Translations under genes and position numbers: made by a program
The notes under the pieces: model-generated
The model's database searches: none
Told to the model about the DNA's origin: nothing
The model's input: only the letters and a program-made list of their open reading frames with translations
In this document: piece by piece, positions 49,199-61,631 of the stretch
Position numbering within the stretch: the first letter of the stretch is position 1
Layout: every line of letters begins with the position of its first letter
Assembly (NCBI GenBank): GCA_030867875.1
Contig: JAOWCC010000019.1
Coordinates: 31,601,976-31,665,975 of the forward strand
Source of the DNA: Actinernus sp. WN-2022
Lineage: Eukaryota; Cnidaria; Anthozoa; Actiniaria; Actinernidae
Length of the DNA: 64,000 nt
Reading direction: 5' to 3'

Positions 49199-49511
49199 CT
49201 CTTTTGAATATTTGTGACACGACACTAGTATGTACGTTTCTTATGCAATTTGAGCCACGTACTAATTTCCCGCGAATTTCTGGACTTGATTCATAAGCTC
49301 CGGGGATCCTTACATATAATTGGCTGGTTGGTTTAAGTGTTGACGCTTGCTTTGATGAGGTGTGATGTGTTTCCTAACTTTCAGAAGCCAAAAACGCCGA
49401 TAGATTTTTATGCGTATTCACTGTGTTTGGGTGAATTTATAGGGTATGAAGACTTGTCAGATCTTGATGAAACTTGGCCTAGTGTTAGGGGACCCTGGTG
49501 GAAAACTTGGA

Positions 49512-50388
49512 CAGGATCCTGAGTAGGATCCTGACAGGATCCTGCATAGGATCCTAGTTAGGATCTTGTTTAGGATCCTGTAGGATCCTGTAGGATCCTG
49601 TAGGATCCTGACACAGGATCCTGTAGGATCCTACAGGATCCTACAGGATCCTACTCAGGATCCTACTCAGGATCCTACTCAGGATCCTACTCAGGATCCT
49701 ACTCAGGATCCTACTCAGGATCCTACTCAGGATCCTGAACGATTTCCTGTAGGATCCTGGGCTATTTCCTGTAGGATCCTGGGCTATTCCTGTAGGATCC
49801 TGGGCTATTCCTATAGGATCCTGGACTATTCCTGTAGGATCCTGGGCTATTCCTATAGGATCCTGGGCTGTTCCTGTAGGATCCTGGGCTATTCCTATAG
49901 GATCCTGGGCTATTCCTGTAGGATACTGGGCTATTCCTATAGGATCCTGGGCTATTCCTGTAGGATCCTGGGCTATTCCTATAGGATACTAAAGGATCCT
50001 GGGCTATTCCTATAGGATCCTGGGCTATTCCTGTAGGATCCTGGGCTATTCCTGTAGGATCCTGGGCTATTCCTGTAGGATCCTGGGCTATTCCTGTAGG
50101 ATCCTGGGCTATTCCTGTAGAATCCTGGGCTATTCCTATAGGATACTATAGGATCCTGGGCTGTTCCTGTAGGATCCTGGGCTATTCCTGTAGGATCTTG
50201 GGCTATTCTCTGTAGTATCCTGGGCTATTCCTGTAGGATCCTGGGCTATTCCTATAGGATACTATAGGATCCTGGGCTATTCCTGTAGGATACTGGGCTA
50301 TTCCTAAAGGATCCTGGGCTGTTCCTGTAGGATCCTGGGATATTCCCTGTAGTATCCTGGGCTATTTCCTGTAGGATCCTTACACCCA
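49512..50388. repeat. GGATCC-rich satellite, left array of element C
   Basis: Dense repeats of the palindrome AGGATCCT. First come short spacings (actc-aggatcct, 49560-49735), then units of about 20-21 bp of type ggctattcctgtaggatcct, with ata/gta alternation before GGATCC. Confidence 0.9.
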
Positions 50389-53300
50389 AATCGTATACCA
50401 TAGTTGTCATTAAACATAAAAATAACACAGTAATTATTGTTTTAAAACTCCATGTATAGTTTATTATAAATAGAAACATGCATGTAAGTGAGTTACAATG
50501 TACATGTATCATTACAATCGCCAGACAGTGAAATACTCCTATTTCTATAAATAAGTTAAAAGTATTCATTTACAATACACACTATAAAGAAGTTATTGCT
50601 TAGTGAATCAAAATTACAGAGTTGAGACTTAATATGTAACAAAAACTGCATCTAATGGAAAATGCAGGAATTCCATCACCTTATTTGGACTTCAGTGACT
50701 TTTGAGATGAAATTTGAGCTTTTGAATCTGACTAGATAGATAATCTTAGCTAGTAAAGCGAAATGTTGTACTGTCAAAACATTTACAAGTGATCAAAAAG
50801 GTATACTGTCATAGTTGTTTATAATTTCATATCAATAAACCTACCCACACTGAACTATCAAAGAACACTGAATGAGTTGTTGCTGCATAAATCGTTCAGG
50901 GCCACTTTTCAAGCCGGATCTTTATTTGCTAGGGAGTGAATCTAGGCTATGAATAAACATTACATGCAAGTGCACTATGAACCACGAACATGATGGCCGT
51001 TCACCCAAGCAAATGGGGATCCTCGATAGTATACCTTGAAAATAACTGCATCTTTGGCTTACTGACCTCACAAAAGAGCTGGCTTGAAAAGTGGCCTGCT
51101 GTGATGTGTGTTGGTTTTGAAATTATAAACAACTATTATGTTTTGACAGTCGTAGGAAAAATTCGCTTGACCGGGCCGAGCCACGAAAGAACGAAGCAGA
51201 CAAGCTACCGACACACACTAAATAGGCTTGAATCACTGCCAAGCAAGCGAGCAGCCTTGGTAGTTATATTCCTTGAAAAGAACTCTGTTGTTCGCATTCG
51301 GCTTCTGAGAATTGCAACTAATTTATGCATCGTGAAACAGCTATCTGCTACGTCATCAGTATGAAATGTTCTGCCTCGTTGCCCGACGTCTCTTTTGCGA
51401 GTGGGGGAGCGATAAGAGTCGGCTGGTTTCCCAGGCTATAGATTTTGGAGAAAATCTAAAAACCACTGAATGTGCTTGGAATACACACAGTTATTTTCAG
51501 CGATTTTGAAATGAACTGAGGAACCTTGCACATGTACATGTGTAGATGTATGTGGAGTGGTTAAGATGAAAGCAAGAACGACTAACAAATTGTATGTAAA
51601 GAGAACAACTATATACAGGTGTAACACCTTAACATAGCCTCTTTAAAATCTAGCTTAGGTTTGGAAAAAAAAGTAACAGAGTTAATAATGAATGTTCCAT
51701 GCCATTCTAACTTTTTAACTTTTAGTTTATTACATAAATTATAGCTATAGGTTTTACAAACTATACATTTTTAATAAAAATGATTGTGATCTTCACTCAC
51801 TACTTGGCAGTCAACTTTTCCCTGATTATCTTTCATTGTTGGTGATAATTTCAAGAATTAACCCTTTAGCCCCAAGGGTGATCAAAGGGAAGCAGGCAGA
51901 TCATGAGTATTTGGAGTTGATCAAAATGTATCCAAATGTATAGAGAAAAGAATTTGAATTTCACTTTTGGGGCTGGAAGGGTTAAAAACTTTGGTCCTTG
52001 ATCTTTAATCCAAAACCTGTAAAAACAATTAACCACAATAAGAATTACGATTTAGATGAGTACGGTGGTGTATAAAGTCCCGTGCGGTTTGCCAACCGGA
52101 AACCGACAAATATTTTTATACATCCAGTCATCCTACATGTACTTCCGTTTCTACCAAAATAACTTCGGTTTTGTGGCTGATTGTGTTGAATAGGGTATTG
52201 AGAAGCACTCCAACATCAAACATTCTAGAATGATAAAGTTTGAAAAGGGATTAATAAGACCTGGGACACGAAAATGTGAATTTTGTCGTTCCAAAAAGGC
52301 AAAATGTTTGAATTACTAGTACAGTGAATCTCAATGAAGTCCATCTCAACTCTTGAAGAAATTTCGATTGGAATCGTAAACTTCACTTGACCTCTTGGAA
52401 GCTTTCATAAATAGTTTCTTCAAATATATCTTGGAATATATTCAAGTACACTGACTACAGATCAGAGTATACAGGGCTAGTAATAGTATAGGCCATAGCA
52501 ATTCATCTTTTAGTCAATTAGTGTGAGCAACATGAACAAATTAACGAACCTAACATAAACTTCTGCTCACCATTTCTTCAGGAATTCATCTCTTCCAGAA
52601 CTGAAACTGCCTCTCACTTGGAGCAGTTATTATTATCTTTCATCTGATGAATATTGGCATTGAAATGCTGTTGAAATGACCTTCTAAGCGAGTTTAAAAC
52701 TCCAGCAACAAAATGGCCTCTTGGCTTCTTGCTATTTGAAATGTGCAACCGTTACCAAATATGGATATAGACTTGGTTCTAGGCCACTCGGTTGAAGCAC
52801 AGGCAGCCCAAGCCAAAACGATTATAGAATTGCCTCAAACCAAAAATAAACACATCAGTGATGAACAGGAACAACTTCTTAACACTTTATTTCCTCTTTT
52901 ACTACAGTTTCAGATTTGTTCTAAAAAAATCCCATAACATTCCTTGTAACAATCATTAGCTTGGACTGCCTGTGGTTAAAGTGGAACTTTGTCTCTTCCA
53001 TGTTTATATTCAAATTTCTCAATGAAAGCACACTTTTAAGGGGCTGGATGAAAATATTTTGCTTAATTAAATAATGGGAATTTGTTTTTGGACAAGCCAG
53101 CCTACTTGGTGAGTAATATAAAATCTTTAGTCTAAAACAACCAGGAGAAGTCATCGTTATGTTAGAGCTTTTTTTATCCTTTCAACAACAATTAACATCC
53201 TGAACTGATCATTAATTACAGGGGGGAGCGGGGCTGGCTGGTGAAAAAAGGGGGTGGGTCCCCAATTTTAATGCAGAAAATTAGGGGGGCATAGTAAGCT

Positions 53301-53508
53301 AGAGTGGAAATCATTGGGGGGAGGGGTCATCAAAAATTGAGCATGACATTTTTCAGTTAATTCTTATAAGGATTATGTTCCGATCCTAGAAAGATTATAT
53401 AATTTTTCAAGAATTTGCTATGTCATAGGAATCCTACTTAATAATTATGTAGGATTCCTATTCAATTAGGTGCTGCATGTAACTATGTACATGCATGTAC
53501 ATGTAGGT
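50389..53508. other. Interior of element C, no recognised gene
   Basis: Holds an inverted pair at 50901-50920 and 51079-51097 (ccacttttcaagcc), an unassigned 124-residue open frame at 50990-51364, and G-rich sequence at 53220-53330. No transposase motif was recognised. Confidence 0.5.
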
Positions 53509-54483
53509 CCTATTCAAGATGCTGTTCCTATGTAGGATCCTATTCAGGATTATGTTCCTATATTTTTATTATGTAGGATCCTGTTCCTACATAGGATCCT
53601 ATTCAGGATGCTATTCCTACATAGGATCCTATTCAGGATTATGTTCCTATGTAGGATCCTATTCAGGATCCTATTCCTACATAGGATCCTATTCAGGATT
53701 ATGTTCCTATGTAGGAACCTATTCAGGAACCTATTCCTACATAGGATCCTATTCAGGATTATGTTCCTATGTAGATTCCTACATAGGATCCTATTCAGGA
53801 TTATGTTCCTATGTAGGATCCTATTCAGGATCCTATTCCTACATAGGATCCTATTCAGGATTATGTTCCTATGTAGGATCCTATTCAGGATCCTATTCCT
53901 ACATAGGATCCTATTCAGGATTATGTTCCTATGTAGGATCCTATTCAGGATTATGTTCCTATGTAGGATCCTATTCAGGATCCTATTCCTACATAGGATC
54001 CTATTCAGGATTATGTTCCTATGTAGGATCCTATTCAGGATCCTATTCCTACATAGGATCCTATTCAGGATTATGTTCCTATGTAGGATCCTATTCAGGA
54101 TCCTATTCCTATGTAGGATCCTATTCAGGATCCTATTCCTACATAGGATCCTATTCAGGATTATGTTCCTATGTAGGATCCTATTCAGGATTATGTTCCT
54201 ATGTAGGATCCTATTCAGGATCCTATTCCTACATAGGATCCTATTCAGGATTATGTTCCTATGTAGGATCCTATTCAGGATCCTATTCCTACATAGGATC
54301 CTATTCAGGATTATGTTCCTATGTAGGATCCTATTCAGGATCCTATTCCTACATAGGATCCTATTCAGGATTATGTTCCTATGTAGGATCCTACTCAGGA
54401 TCCTGTTCCTGTTCAGGATCCTGCTCAGGATCCTGTCCCTGTGTAGGATCCTACAGGATCCTACAGGATCCTACAGGATCCTG
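53509..54483. repeat. GGATCC-rich satellite, right array of element C, 30-bp units in 60-bp higher-order repeat
   Basis: Two 30-bp monomers alternate: one centred on attcaggattatgttcctatg, the other on attcaggatcctattcctac, making a 60-bp higher-order unit repeated about 13 times with a few monomer doublings. Long open frames (20-residue Ser/Tyr/Gly period) are artefacts of the period. Confidence 0.95.
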
Positions 54484-55076
54484 TCCAGGTTTTCCACCAG
54501 GGGAGCTACATATGAACCAAAGTGTGTGAGCGTTTAGCGATATTTTAATTATTTTTCTTATAAGAGTACTTGCCGTGATGAAACACAGAAACTATTTCGA
54601 TTGAAACTTTGAAGATGAATTGCATTTGAACAAAGTAAAATATTAAAAAACGCTCACACACTTTGACAGGCCATCATGTGCTGATTGACATTATGCAGCG
54701 GAATCGTCCGTAGGCGCGAACGCGGAGGGACATAAATTCACTTCTGTGAGACTCGTCTTTTTTGCGTTTGTTGCCTTAGCATTTACTGAAAATGTAATAT
54801 TTGTGCAAAAAAAACATTTCAGCGCATTCTACATTATATAACCTTTCCAGTGATATATAGGTTTCTATACTTTCCTTTAAAATGATGCGCGTGCGATTTT
54901 ATTTGCGAGAGACACCCGCGAAGGTATACGGTAACCTTAACCGACATCTTGCACTGTTTAGTATAATTTGTACATGAAAAAGGAAAGGTGAGGTCCGGGT
55001 AGGGGGGTGCGATTATCCCTACTGTTTTCAGGTTTGTTATCCCTTATCCCAGTCATTATTTTGCTAGTTATCCCTT

Positions 55077-55614
55077 ATAATAATAATAATAATAATAATA
55101 ACCGTTCTTAGAATGCATTATGCAAGCCTCAATGCGTTTACAATATGAATATAAATTTAACAGTACTTAGTTTAAAAAGATTCGAGATTTACATTTTTCT
55201 TAAAATATATAATAATGAATAAATTGTTCCACGAAGCAATAAATAAACACACTATTCTAAATTATAATTGAAAAGGTGTGTCTTAAGACACAACTTAAAA
55301 TTAGTTATTGAATTTGCACTTCGTATCCTAGCTGGTAGTGCATTCCAGAGCCTGGGTCCTGCGATCGAAAAGGCGCGGTCCCCATGCGTGGCAGAGAAAG
55401 ATTTGGGGACGGTTAAAAGACCCAGGTTGGAGGAGCGCAAACTACGGCCAGGAACATAAGGCTTAATTAGATCATTAATATAAGATGGCGCGCACAAATG
55501 GATAGACATAAAAATTATTAAACAAATTTTAAAAATAATTCGCTCTCTAATAGGTAACCAATGTAACTGGCGCAAAATCGGTGTAATGTGCTCCCTCTCC
55601 CTTATCTCCAATAT
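55077..55614 (-). mobile_element. LINE 3' fragment (L2/CR1-like) with TAA tail
   Basis: The minus-strand frame reads REHITPILRQLHWLPIRERI, SRSLRSSNLGLLTVPKSF, GDRAFSIAGPRLWNALPARI and ends HLFNYNLE. These are the standard C-terminal blocks of L2/CR1-type LINE polyproteins. The (TAA)n at 55077-55101 is the 3' tail. It ends about 80 bp before MPP10 exon 2. Confidence 0.85.
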
Positions 55615-55694
55615 CCCTAACCATGCCCCAAAGGTATAATACCCAATAAATACCTGTACTGTACATTTATATCATTTTTGTGAAGGTCTTCCAG

Positions 55695-55965
55695 GAAACA
55701 GAAGAGGAAAACTAAGAAAGTCACTGAACTAAAGTACAATGATTTCTTTGATCCACCTGATGGCGAGAAGAGGAACAAAAAACCTGAAGATAGCGAGGAA
55801 CAGGGAGATGAATATGATGACAGTAACAACTTAAGTGGTGATAATCATGATGATATCAGTGATAATGATGAAGAAAAGGAAAATGGGAATGATGATTATG
55901 ATGTTGATGACGATGACAGAGATGATGTACATGTTCTCTCTAAACATGAGAAAAACCAGCAAAAT
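55695..55965 (+). CDS. MPHOSPH10: MPP10, exon 2
   Basis: Acceptor cttccag, phase 2. The two bases from exon 1 plus G give Arg, then KQKRKTKKVTELKYNDFFDP, where YNDFFDP is the conserved YxDFFDP block. A second acidic tract follows, ending LSKHEKNQQN. The donor gtacag at 55966 gives phase 0. Without splicing the frame ends at TGA 55975. Exon 1 plus exon 2 is 1161 nt, exactly 387 codons. Confidence 0.88.
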
Positions 55966-55975
55966 GTACAGTATT

Positions 55976-57060
55976 GATACCAACTTACTTGTGCACATGC
56001 ATGTGTAATGTAATTAATATGAAAAATGTGAATACAACTTTTAAACATTGTTCAAGGGACATGTTCTGTAAGGTTTTAAAAGAAACTGACTTACAAATAA
56101 ATTAGGAATAAGATTTAGGAATGAAACACGTAACTTGTGTTTTAAATAAACCTGCTGTCTAGGTACTAAGGAACTACTGAAAGGACCAACTGTTAAATAA
56201 TCTGAATTGGAGGTTCAGTGCCCAGGTCTGCAAACAGGGCAGTGCTTGAGAGCTTGGACACCAGGTAACCCTAGACCACCTGGAAACACACATACAATGT
56301 ACATAATTTTGTAGTGAACAAAATGGGAGGGAGGGAAATTAGCTGCAAGCGATCACAGTGAAGTGCAACTGATGAACGAACATCAAACCATGAGCAATAA
56401 TTATAAGTGATAGCATGACATGAAGGAAATTAGAGATTAAATTTCCCCAAGAGTGGAGGGAGGATTTGTGGAAGTCCAGACGCCGCAGGCAGAGGGACTT
56501 TTACAGATCCTCCCAAGGCTTGAGGGGAAATTTAATCACTAATTTCCTGAAATGTCATGCTATCACTTTGTAATACTATTATCACTGAGGAACGGAACAA
56601 ATCTATGAGAAGTTTAGTTCTCTCTGCCTAAGCTAAAGACGTTGCAGTTGAGTTACTTTTGAAAACATTTTGTTATTATACTTGATTGAATGCCATTGAT
56701 TGAATGACCCTGGCTTCCCCTGTGGACAAGCGTATTGTTTAAGAATAGCACTAAAATACAATATAATTTTGTGGTTGACTAAATATTCATGCATTGAGAT
56801 TAATTATGTCACATTTATGGTTTTAAGTATCCCACATGGAAGAAGCAGGTTTGAGAAATGAAGAGAATAACTGTCTTGGCCTCTGTACCTACCTATAAAT
56901 TAGGTACATGTAGGTACAGAGGTTATGGCATAACAGGTGTACCATGGGACAGTCCAATGTTCCCTCATAAGCATGCATGCCTTCTAATATTCCCTGTTGC
57001 TTAAGTAAACTTGAATGTTCTGTAAATAATGAGTTAATTAATAATTATTCAGGTTTGGCT
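55976..57060. other. MPP10 intron 2, no other gene seen
   Basis: Contains an imperfect inverted pair around gagattaaatttcccc (56431) and ggggaaatttaatc (56523), otherwise unique. Confidence 0.5.
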
Positions 57061-59735
57061 TAATACTAATAAGCTCTCATTAAATATCGGCAAATCTAAT
57101 TACAGAAAATAACATTTCCAATTAAGCTCCTGATAAATGATCAAATATTACCCTATAAACCCTATATTAAATATCTAGGAGTCTTAATTGACGCCAACTT
57201 AAATTGGAAACATCATGTGCATGAAATATCAAAAAAGGTATCTAAAGGTAATGGAATACTTTCAAAGATCAGACATTATGTTAATACTGACATATTAGTA
57301 AAGATTTACTATTCAATAATATTTCCTCATCTTACATATGCTCTCTTGTCATGGGGCAACACATATCTTACTACACTTAATAATCTTGTAATCATGCAAA
57401 AGAAAGCCTTACGTATCATCACATTTTCTAACTTTGATGCCCACACTGATCCTCTATTTAATAAACTTAAGATTATAAAACTTCTTGGCCTGATTTATTT
57501 ACAATCTGCCATATTCATGTTTGATTATCATCATAACAATCTTCCTCAATCATTCAATAACTTGTTTACTTTAATTTCTGAAATTCACCATCATAACACC
57601 AGATTAGCATCTAAGGCTGCCTACTATGTTCCACAAGTTCGAACAAATTATGGTAAATTTAGTTTACGATATAAAGGCGTCATCATTTGGAATGATATTA
57701 GTGAAAATCTTAGAAACCTCACTTCCAAAAAAGACATTAAAAATGAAATTAAACAAAAACTTATTTCAAAATATTGATTTCTATTTTTATTATTATTTTT
57801 TCTATTTTTCTACATCTAGCCTCTAAGACTTGTCTCTTACACCGATTATTCTGTATATTGTACTTGTAATGTATGCATTATATGAAAATTTTGTGCATAG
57901 ACAACTAAAAATGCTCAAGATAAATAAATCAATTGGCCTTGATCGCATTAGCGCCAGACTGCTGAAAGACTCTGCAAGCGTCATAACTCCTGCTTTGACC
58001 AAGATATTCAATCGCTCACTTGAGTCTTCTACATTCCCTTCTATCTGGAAATTTGGTAAAGTAACAGCTCTCTTCAAATCTGGTGATCGAAGCAACGCCA
58101 ACAATTACAGGCCGATTACAATCCTCCCGACAGTTAGTAAGATCCTTGAGAAGGCAGTCCATGCACAAGTATATAATTACCTTATGGAAGAAAAGATCCT
58201 TACACCCAGGCAGTTTGGCTTCAGACCTAAACTCTCAACAGAGATCGCTCTTACCCATTTCACCGATACTATCCTTGGGAATATGGACAGTGGTCTAGTA
58301 ACCGGTGCTGTTTTCCTGGACTTGTCAAAAGCGTTTGACACTGTTGACCATACTATTCTCTTCAATAAACTAGTAACAGCTGGCTTTTCTGACACAAGTG
58401 TGAACTGGTTCAAGTCCTATCTATTTAACAGAAGCCAAATCACCAACTTGGCAAATGTCTCTTCCTCTCCCAAGAAAGTTCCTGTCGGAGTCCCTCAAGG
58501 AAGCGTCTTAGGACCACTACTATTTCTTCTTTATGTAAATAACTTACCCTCATGTGTTAACTACTGCGAGGTGTCCCTCTACGCTGACGATACAGTAATT
58601 TACTGCTCTTCGACTAATGCCCAGGAACTTAAAGATAAATTGAACGCTGATCTTCTGTCCATATGTCAATGGTTTAACAGCAATCTCTTGACACTGAATA
58701 CATCTAAATGCAAGTTCATAATTTATGGCAGCGCACGCAAGCTCAAGGATTTCAGAGAGGTTTCACTGACCATAAATGGCTCTGCTCTTGACCGAACTGA
58801 CTCTTTTAAATATTTAGGAGTGACAGTCAGTCAGAACATGAGTTGGTCAGAACACGTGGATAGAGTCAGTAATAAAGTCAATCAACGTCTTGGCATCATC
58901 CGCCGGGTAAAGCATTTGCTGCCCTTGCATGCGCGGCTAACTCTCTATAAATCTCTTGTCCTTCCCTTACTTGACTATGCCGATATCGTCTGGGGAGATA
59001 AGAATAATACAGTCCTCATGGATCACCTTCAAGTTCTTCAGAATAATGCTGCTCGACTTATGCTCGACTTTCCCTCAAGCTCTTCTGCATCTCAAGTACT
59101 CGAACTATTAAACTGGAAACCACTGTACCTTCGACGGCGCTATCATCGCTGTATTACTATCTTCAAATGCTTAAATAGCATGGTGGACTTCAACTTTAAA
59201 TTAAAGAAGAATCACGACTTTCATACATATAATACACGCCGTCAGCACAATCTACATTTACCATTCGCACGTAGGAATTGGGGACAGCAGAAGTTTACCT
59301 ACCATGCACTATTAGACTGGAACTCTTTAGACTCTGAAGTTATACAATCAACTACATTATCAATTTTTAAATCTTACTGGCACATAACTTAATTTCATAA
59401 TAATCCTTGTTCTATTTCTATTTTATTTCAACCATTTAACTTTCCTGCTTTCCATATATTAGTGAAATATATATTTTTAATACAGGACCTCCCTGAAAAT
59501 CACAAATTGTGAGTGGAGCTTTCCTGTCAAAATATTATTATTATTATTATTATTATAAGTGCTCTGTGTATGTGTGCTTGACCCAATTCAACAATTTTAA
59601 TCTATACATTCCTGGGATGCCTGACTCGATTAGTTGTATTACTATTTCAGGTGTCCCAGTACTCTTGCTATTTAATTTTTCTATATATTTACATGTAAAT
59701 CATTACTATAAGAGTACAAATAAAGTTGTTGTTGT
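57061..59735 (+). mobile_element. LINE 3' part interrupted by a second LINE
   Basis: The C-terminal polyprotein region (YIKYLGVLIDANLNWKHHVH..., frame to 57776) is followed by a 3' UTR. That UTR breaks near 57895, resumes near 59558 and ends with a gttgttgttg tail near 59735. The 5' part, including endonuclease and RT palm, is missing. MPP10 intron 2. Confidence 0.75.
57897..59557 (+). mobile_element. 5'-truncated LINE with intact RT region, nested in the other LINE
   Basis: One open frame to 59392 holds the RT palm: FLDLSKAFDTVDH (motif A), GVPQGSVLGPLLF (motif B), YADDTVI (motif C), then the YLGV...MSWSEHV region and the C-terminal NTRRQHNLHLPF block. A (tta)n tail follows at 59534-59557. 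The frame starts at INKSIGLDRISARLLKD, so the endonuclease and ORF1 are absent. The intact frame suggests a recent insertion. Type CR1/L2/Jockey-like. Confidence 0.85.
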
Positions 59736-59981
59736 TGCATGTCAATGAGGGAAAATTAGAACAAGTATGAATGCTGATGAGGGTATTTAGAGATTAAATG
59801 TTCGTGAACAAACAAAGAAAACCGAGGTGATCATGGTATTACAACTACTAAATGTCCCAGATGAGAACCGATCCAGGGCTTTGCGAGAATGCCACAGAGC
59901 CCCCGATATTTGCTAGATATTTAACCATGTGTAAATTACATTTAGCCTTGATTAATCCTTACATTTTCTCTCTCTTTATAG

Positions 59982-60123
59982 TTAAAGCAAAAGATTGCTA
60001 AGTTGGAGAAAGAAAACCTTTCAGCAAAGCCATGGCAGATGAGTGGAGAAACAGGAAGTAAAGTAAGACCAATGAACAGTCTGCTGGAAGAGGACCTCAA
60101 TTTTGATCACACAACAACCACTG
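59982..60123 (+). CDS. MPHOSPH10: MPP10, exon 3
   Basis: Acceptor ctttatag, phase 0. Reads LKQKIAKLEKENLSAKPWQM, GSKVRPMNSLLEEDLNFDHT. The KPWQ..GE and RP.NSLLEE.L.FDH blocks are diagnostic of MPP10. The donor gtaagt gives phase 1. Confidence 0.93.
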
Positions 60124-60217
60124 GTAAGTAAATCAGCCAATCAGTTTACTTGTACTACTACTACCAGTGAGAGTCCTTTTCAAATTCTTATTCTTGGTCA
60201 AATTTTGAAACTACTCC

Positions 60218-60627
60218 AGTGTTCATTCTAGAAATCAAACGAAGTGGGACATGTGTCCCATTGCATATTGAATTTGGGGACATTTGTCGTGTCATATTAT
60301 AACTTAGATAATTGTTTCCCAAATTTGATTGAAACAGAGCACAAAAGATATATGTCTAAACACAACTGTAGTGTGCGCATTCTAGAAAATAGTTATGTGC
60401 TGTACAATTATTGGAAATGGTTACCCAGCTCCACACAAAATTTCTTCTACAACAATTCAAAAAAATATGGCACATAATGAAGTTTACAAATAAAAAGTGA
60501 TAATGAATGAACATGCTAGACTTAGAGTATAGATGTGAACAAGTGTCCCACATAAAGAAAGTTTTTGTAACAGTTGGCAGTCAAAGCACGAAAATATCGC
60601 AAAATCACGCCCTATGATGAACACTTC
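60218..60627. mobile_element. About 410-bp MITE
   Basis: The ends agtgttcattctag and ctatgatgaacact pair imperfectly. Inner gtgggacatgtgtccca and gtgtcccac also pair. Related ends occur at 63228. MPP10 intron 3. Confidence 0.5.
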
Positions 60628-61080
60628 TCCTCTGTGAATACCAAGACAGTGGTCTAAATTAGAGCAACAAAAGAAGCAGTGCAAAGAATTCTGGCACTGT
60701 GGTAGTAAGTCAACGGACATCTTAATGAATTATTTATGGTCTATTCCATAGTTAACAGTAATTTATAATTTATAATAAAAGCTTTTGAGTTAGAGTGCAA
60801 CCACACCACTGAGCCAGTTAGGCCACCTAAGCAATTTTTAAAATGTATTAGCCAATCACACGCAAGTACAAAATTAATGTATTTGAGCAATAGAATCTGT
60901 ACAATTTCCAACAACGTGCTATAATTTTTTTTATTGTTCAAATTACTTGAATGTAATCGACTGATTTATTTTCAATGTTGCTTCATTGCCTTGGTTTGTG
61001 TGGTCACACTGTAAAGGTGATGGAACACAGTTCAACATTAATTTTGTTACCAACAAATGCTGAACGATGTTGGCAGCAAA

Positions 61081-61216
61081 TGAAGGGGTCCGTGCAAGAA
61101 CAACGTAAGTGACTTCTGATCAAATTCCAAATTCTTCTTGATATTCTTTGTTTTCTAAGAGAGAATTTAGAACTTGATCAAAAGTCACTTACGTTGTTCT
61201 TGCACCGACCCCTTCA
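61081..61216. mobile_element. Hairpin MITE, about 46-bp arms
   Basis: gaaggggtccgtgcaagaac... pairs with ...gttcttgcaccgaccccttc, few mismatches. It lies in MPP10 intron 3. Confidence 0.65.
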
Positions 61217-61241
61217 AATGTTGAACCATGTATTATCAGCT

Positions 61242-61462
61242 TATTACCATTTTTGTTGAAGTGCGACCCTGAAAATGTCAAGTCTCATTTGGAAAATTGC
61301 ATTCAGCCGTCAATCAAATGCGGAGCCTAGCTAGTCTGTCTGGTCTCGTACAAAGCTTTTGCCACCTAGACTTTGTTAAATTTTGATTGACGGTCGGCTA
61401 AATGCAATATTTTCCAAACAAGACTTGAAACTTTCAGGGTCACACTTCAATGAAAACGGTAA
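61242..61462. mobile_element. Hairpin MITE, about 75-bp arms
   Basis: ttgaagtgcgaccctgaaaa... pairs with ...ctttcagggtcacacttcaa, extending through tgattgacgg-type inner arms. It lies 26 bp from the previous hairpin. Confidence 0.65.
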
Positions 61463-61631
61463 TACGACCTTCTATTTGGAGCATGATTCTTTGTAGTTGC
61501 AAAGTTCCCTTGTGTTTAGTGCCAGTGTTTGTGAAATAGTTCAAATTCAGACTTGGATGCTATGTGCTCTGCTAAACATTTTTTATTTTTTATTAAATGA
61601 TTATTTTACTCTTTGCTTAAATTATGTCTAG

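Larger units (their letters stand above)
48228..54940. mobile_element. Element C: 6.7-kb TIR transposon, TTAA-flanked, with inverted GGATCC arrays
   Basis: Terminal repeats GGTTACCGTATACCTT.GCGG bound 48232-54936 and are flanked by TTAA on both sides, as for piggyBac-type elements. Inside, two GGATCC-rich arrays (49512-50388 and 53509-54483) are fronted outwardly by matching inverted blocks (ccctggtggaaaacttggac at 49493, complement ending near 54502). Between them lies about 3 kb without a recognised protein. It makes up more than half of MPP10 intron 1. Confidence 0.7.

Noticed and set aside
48675..49217. Plus-strand 180-codon frame in element C
   Set aside because: Its second half is the hydrophobic antisense of a Lys/Arg-rich stretch. 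The minus-strand reading looks more natural, though neither is certain.
53519..54537. Two overlapping open frames of 336 and 309 codons
   Set aside because: Products of the 30/60-bp GGATCC repeat; both frames are open only because of the period.
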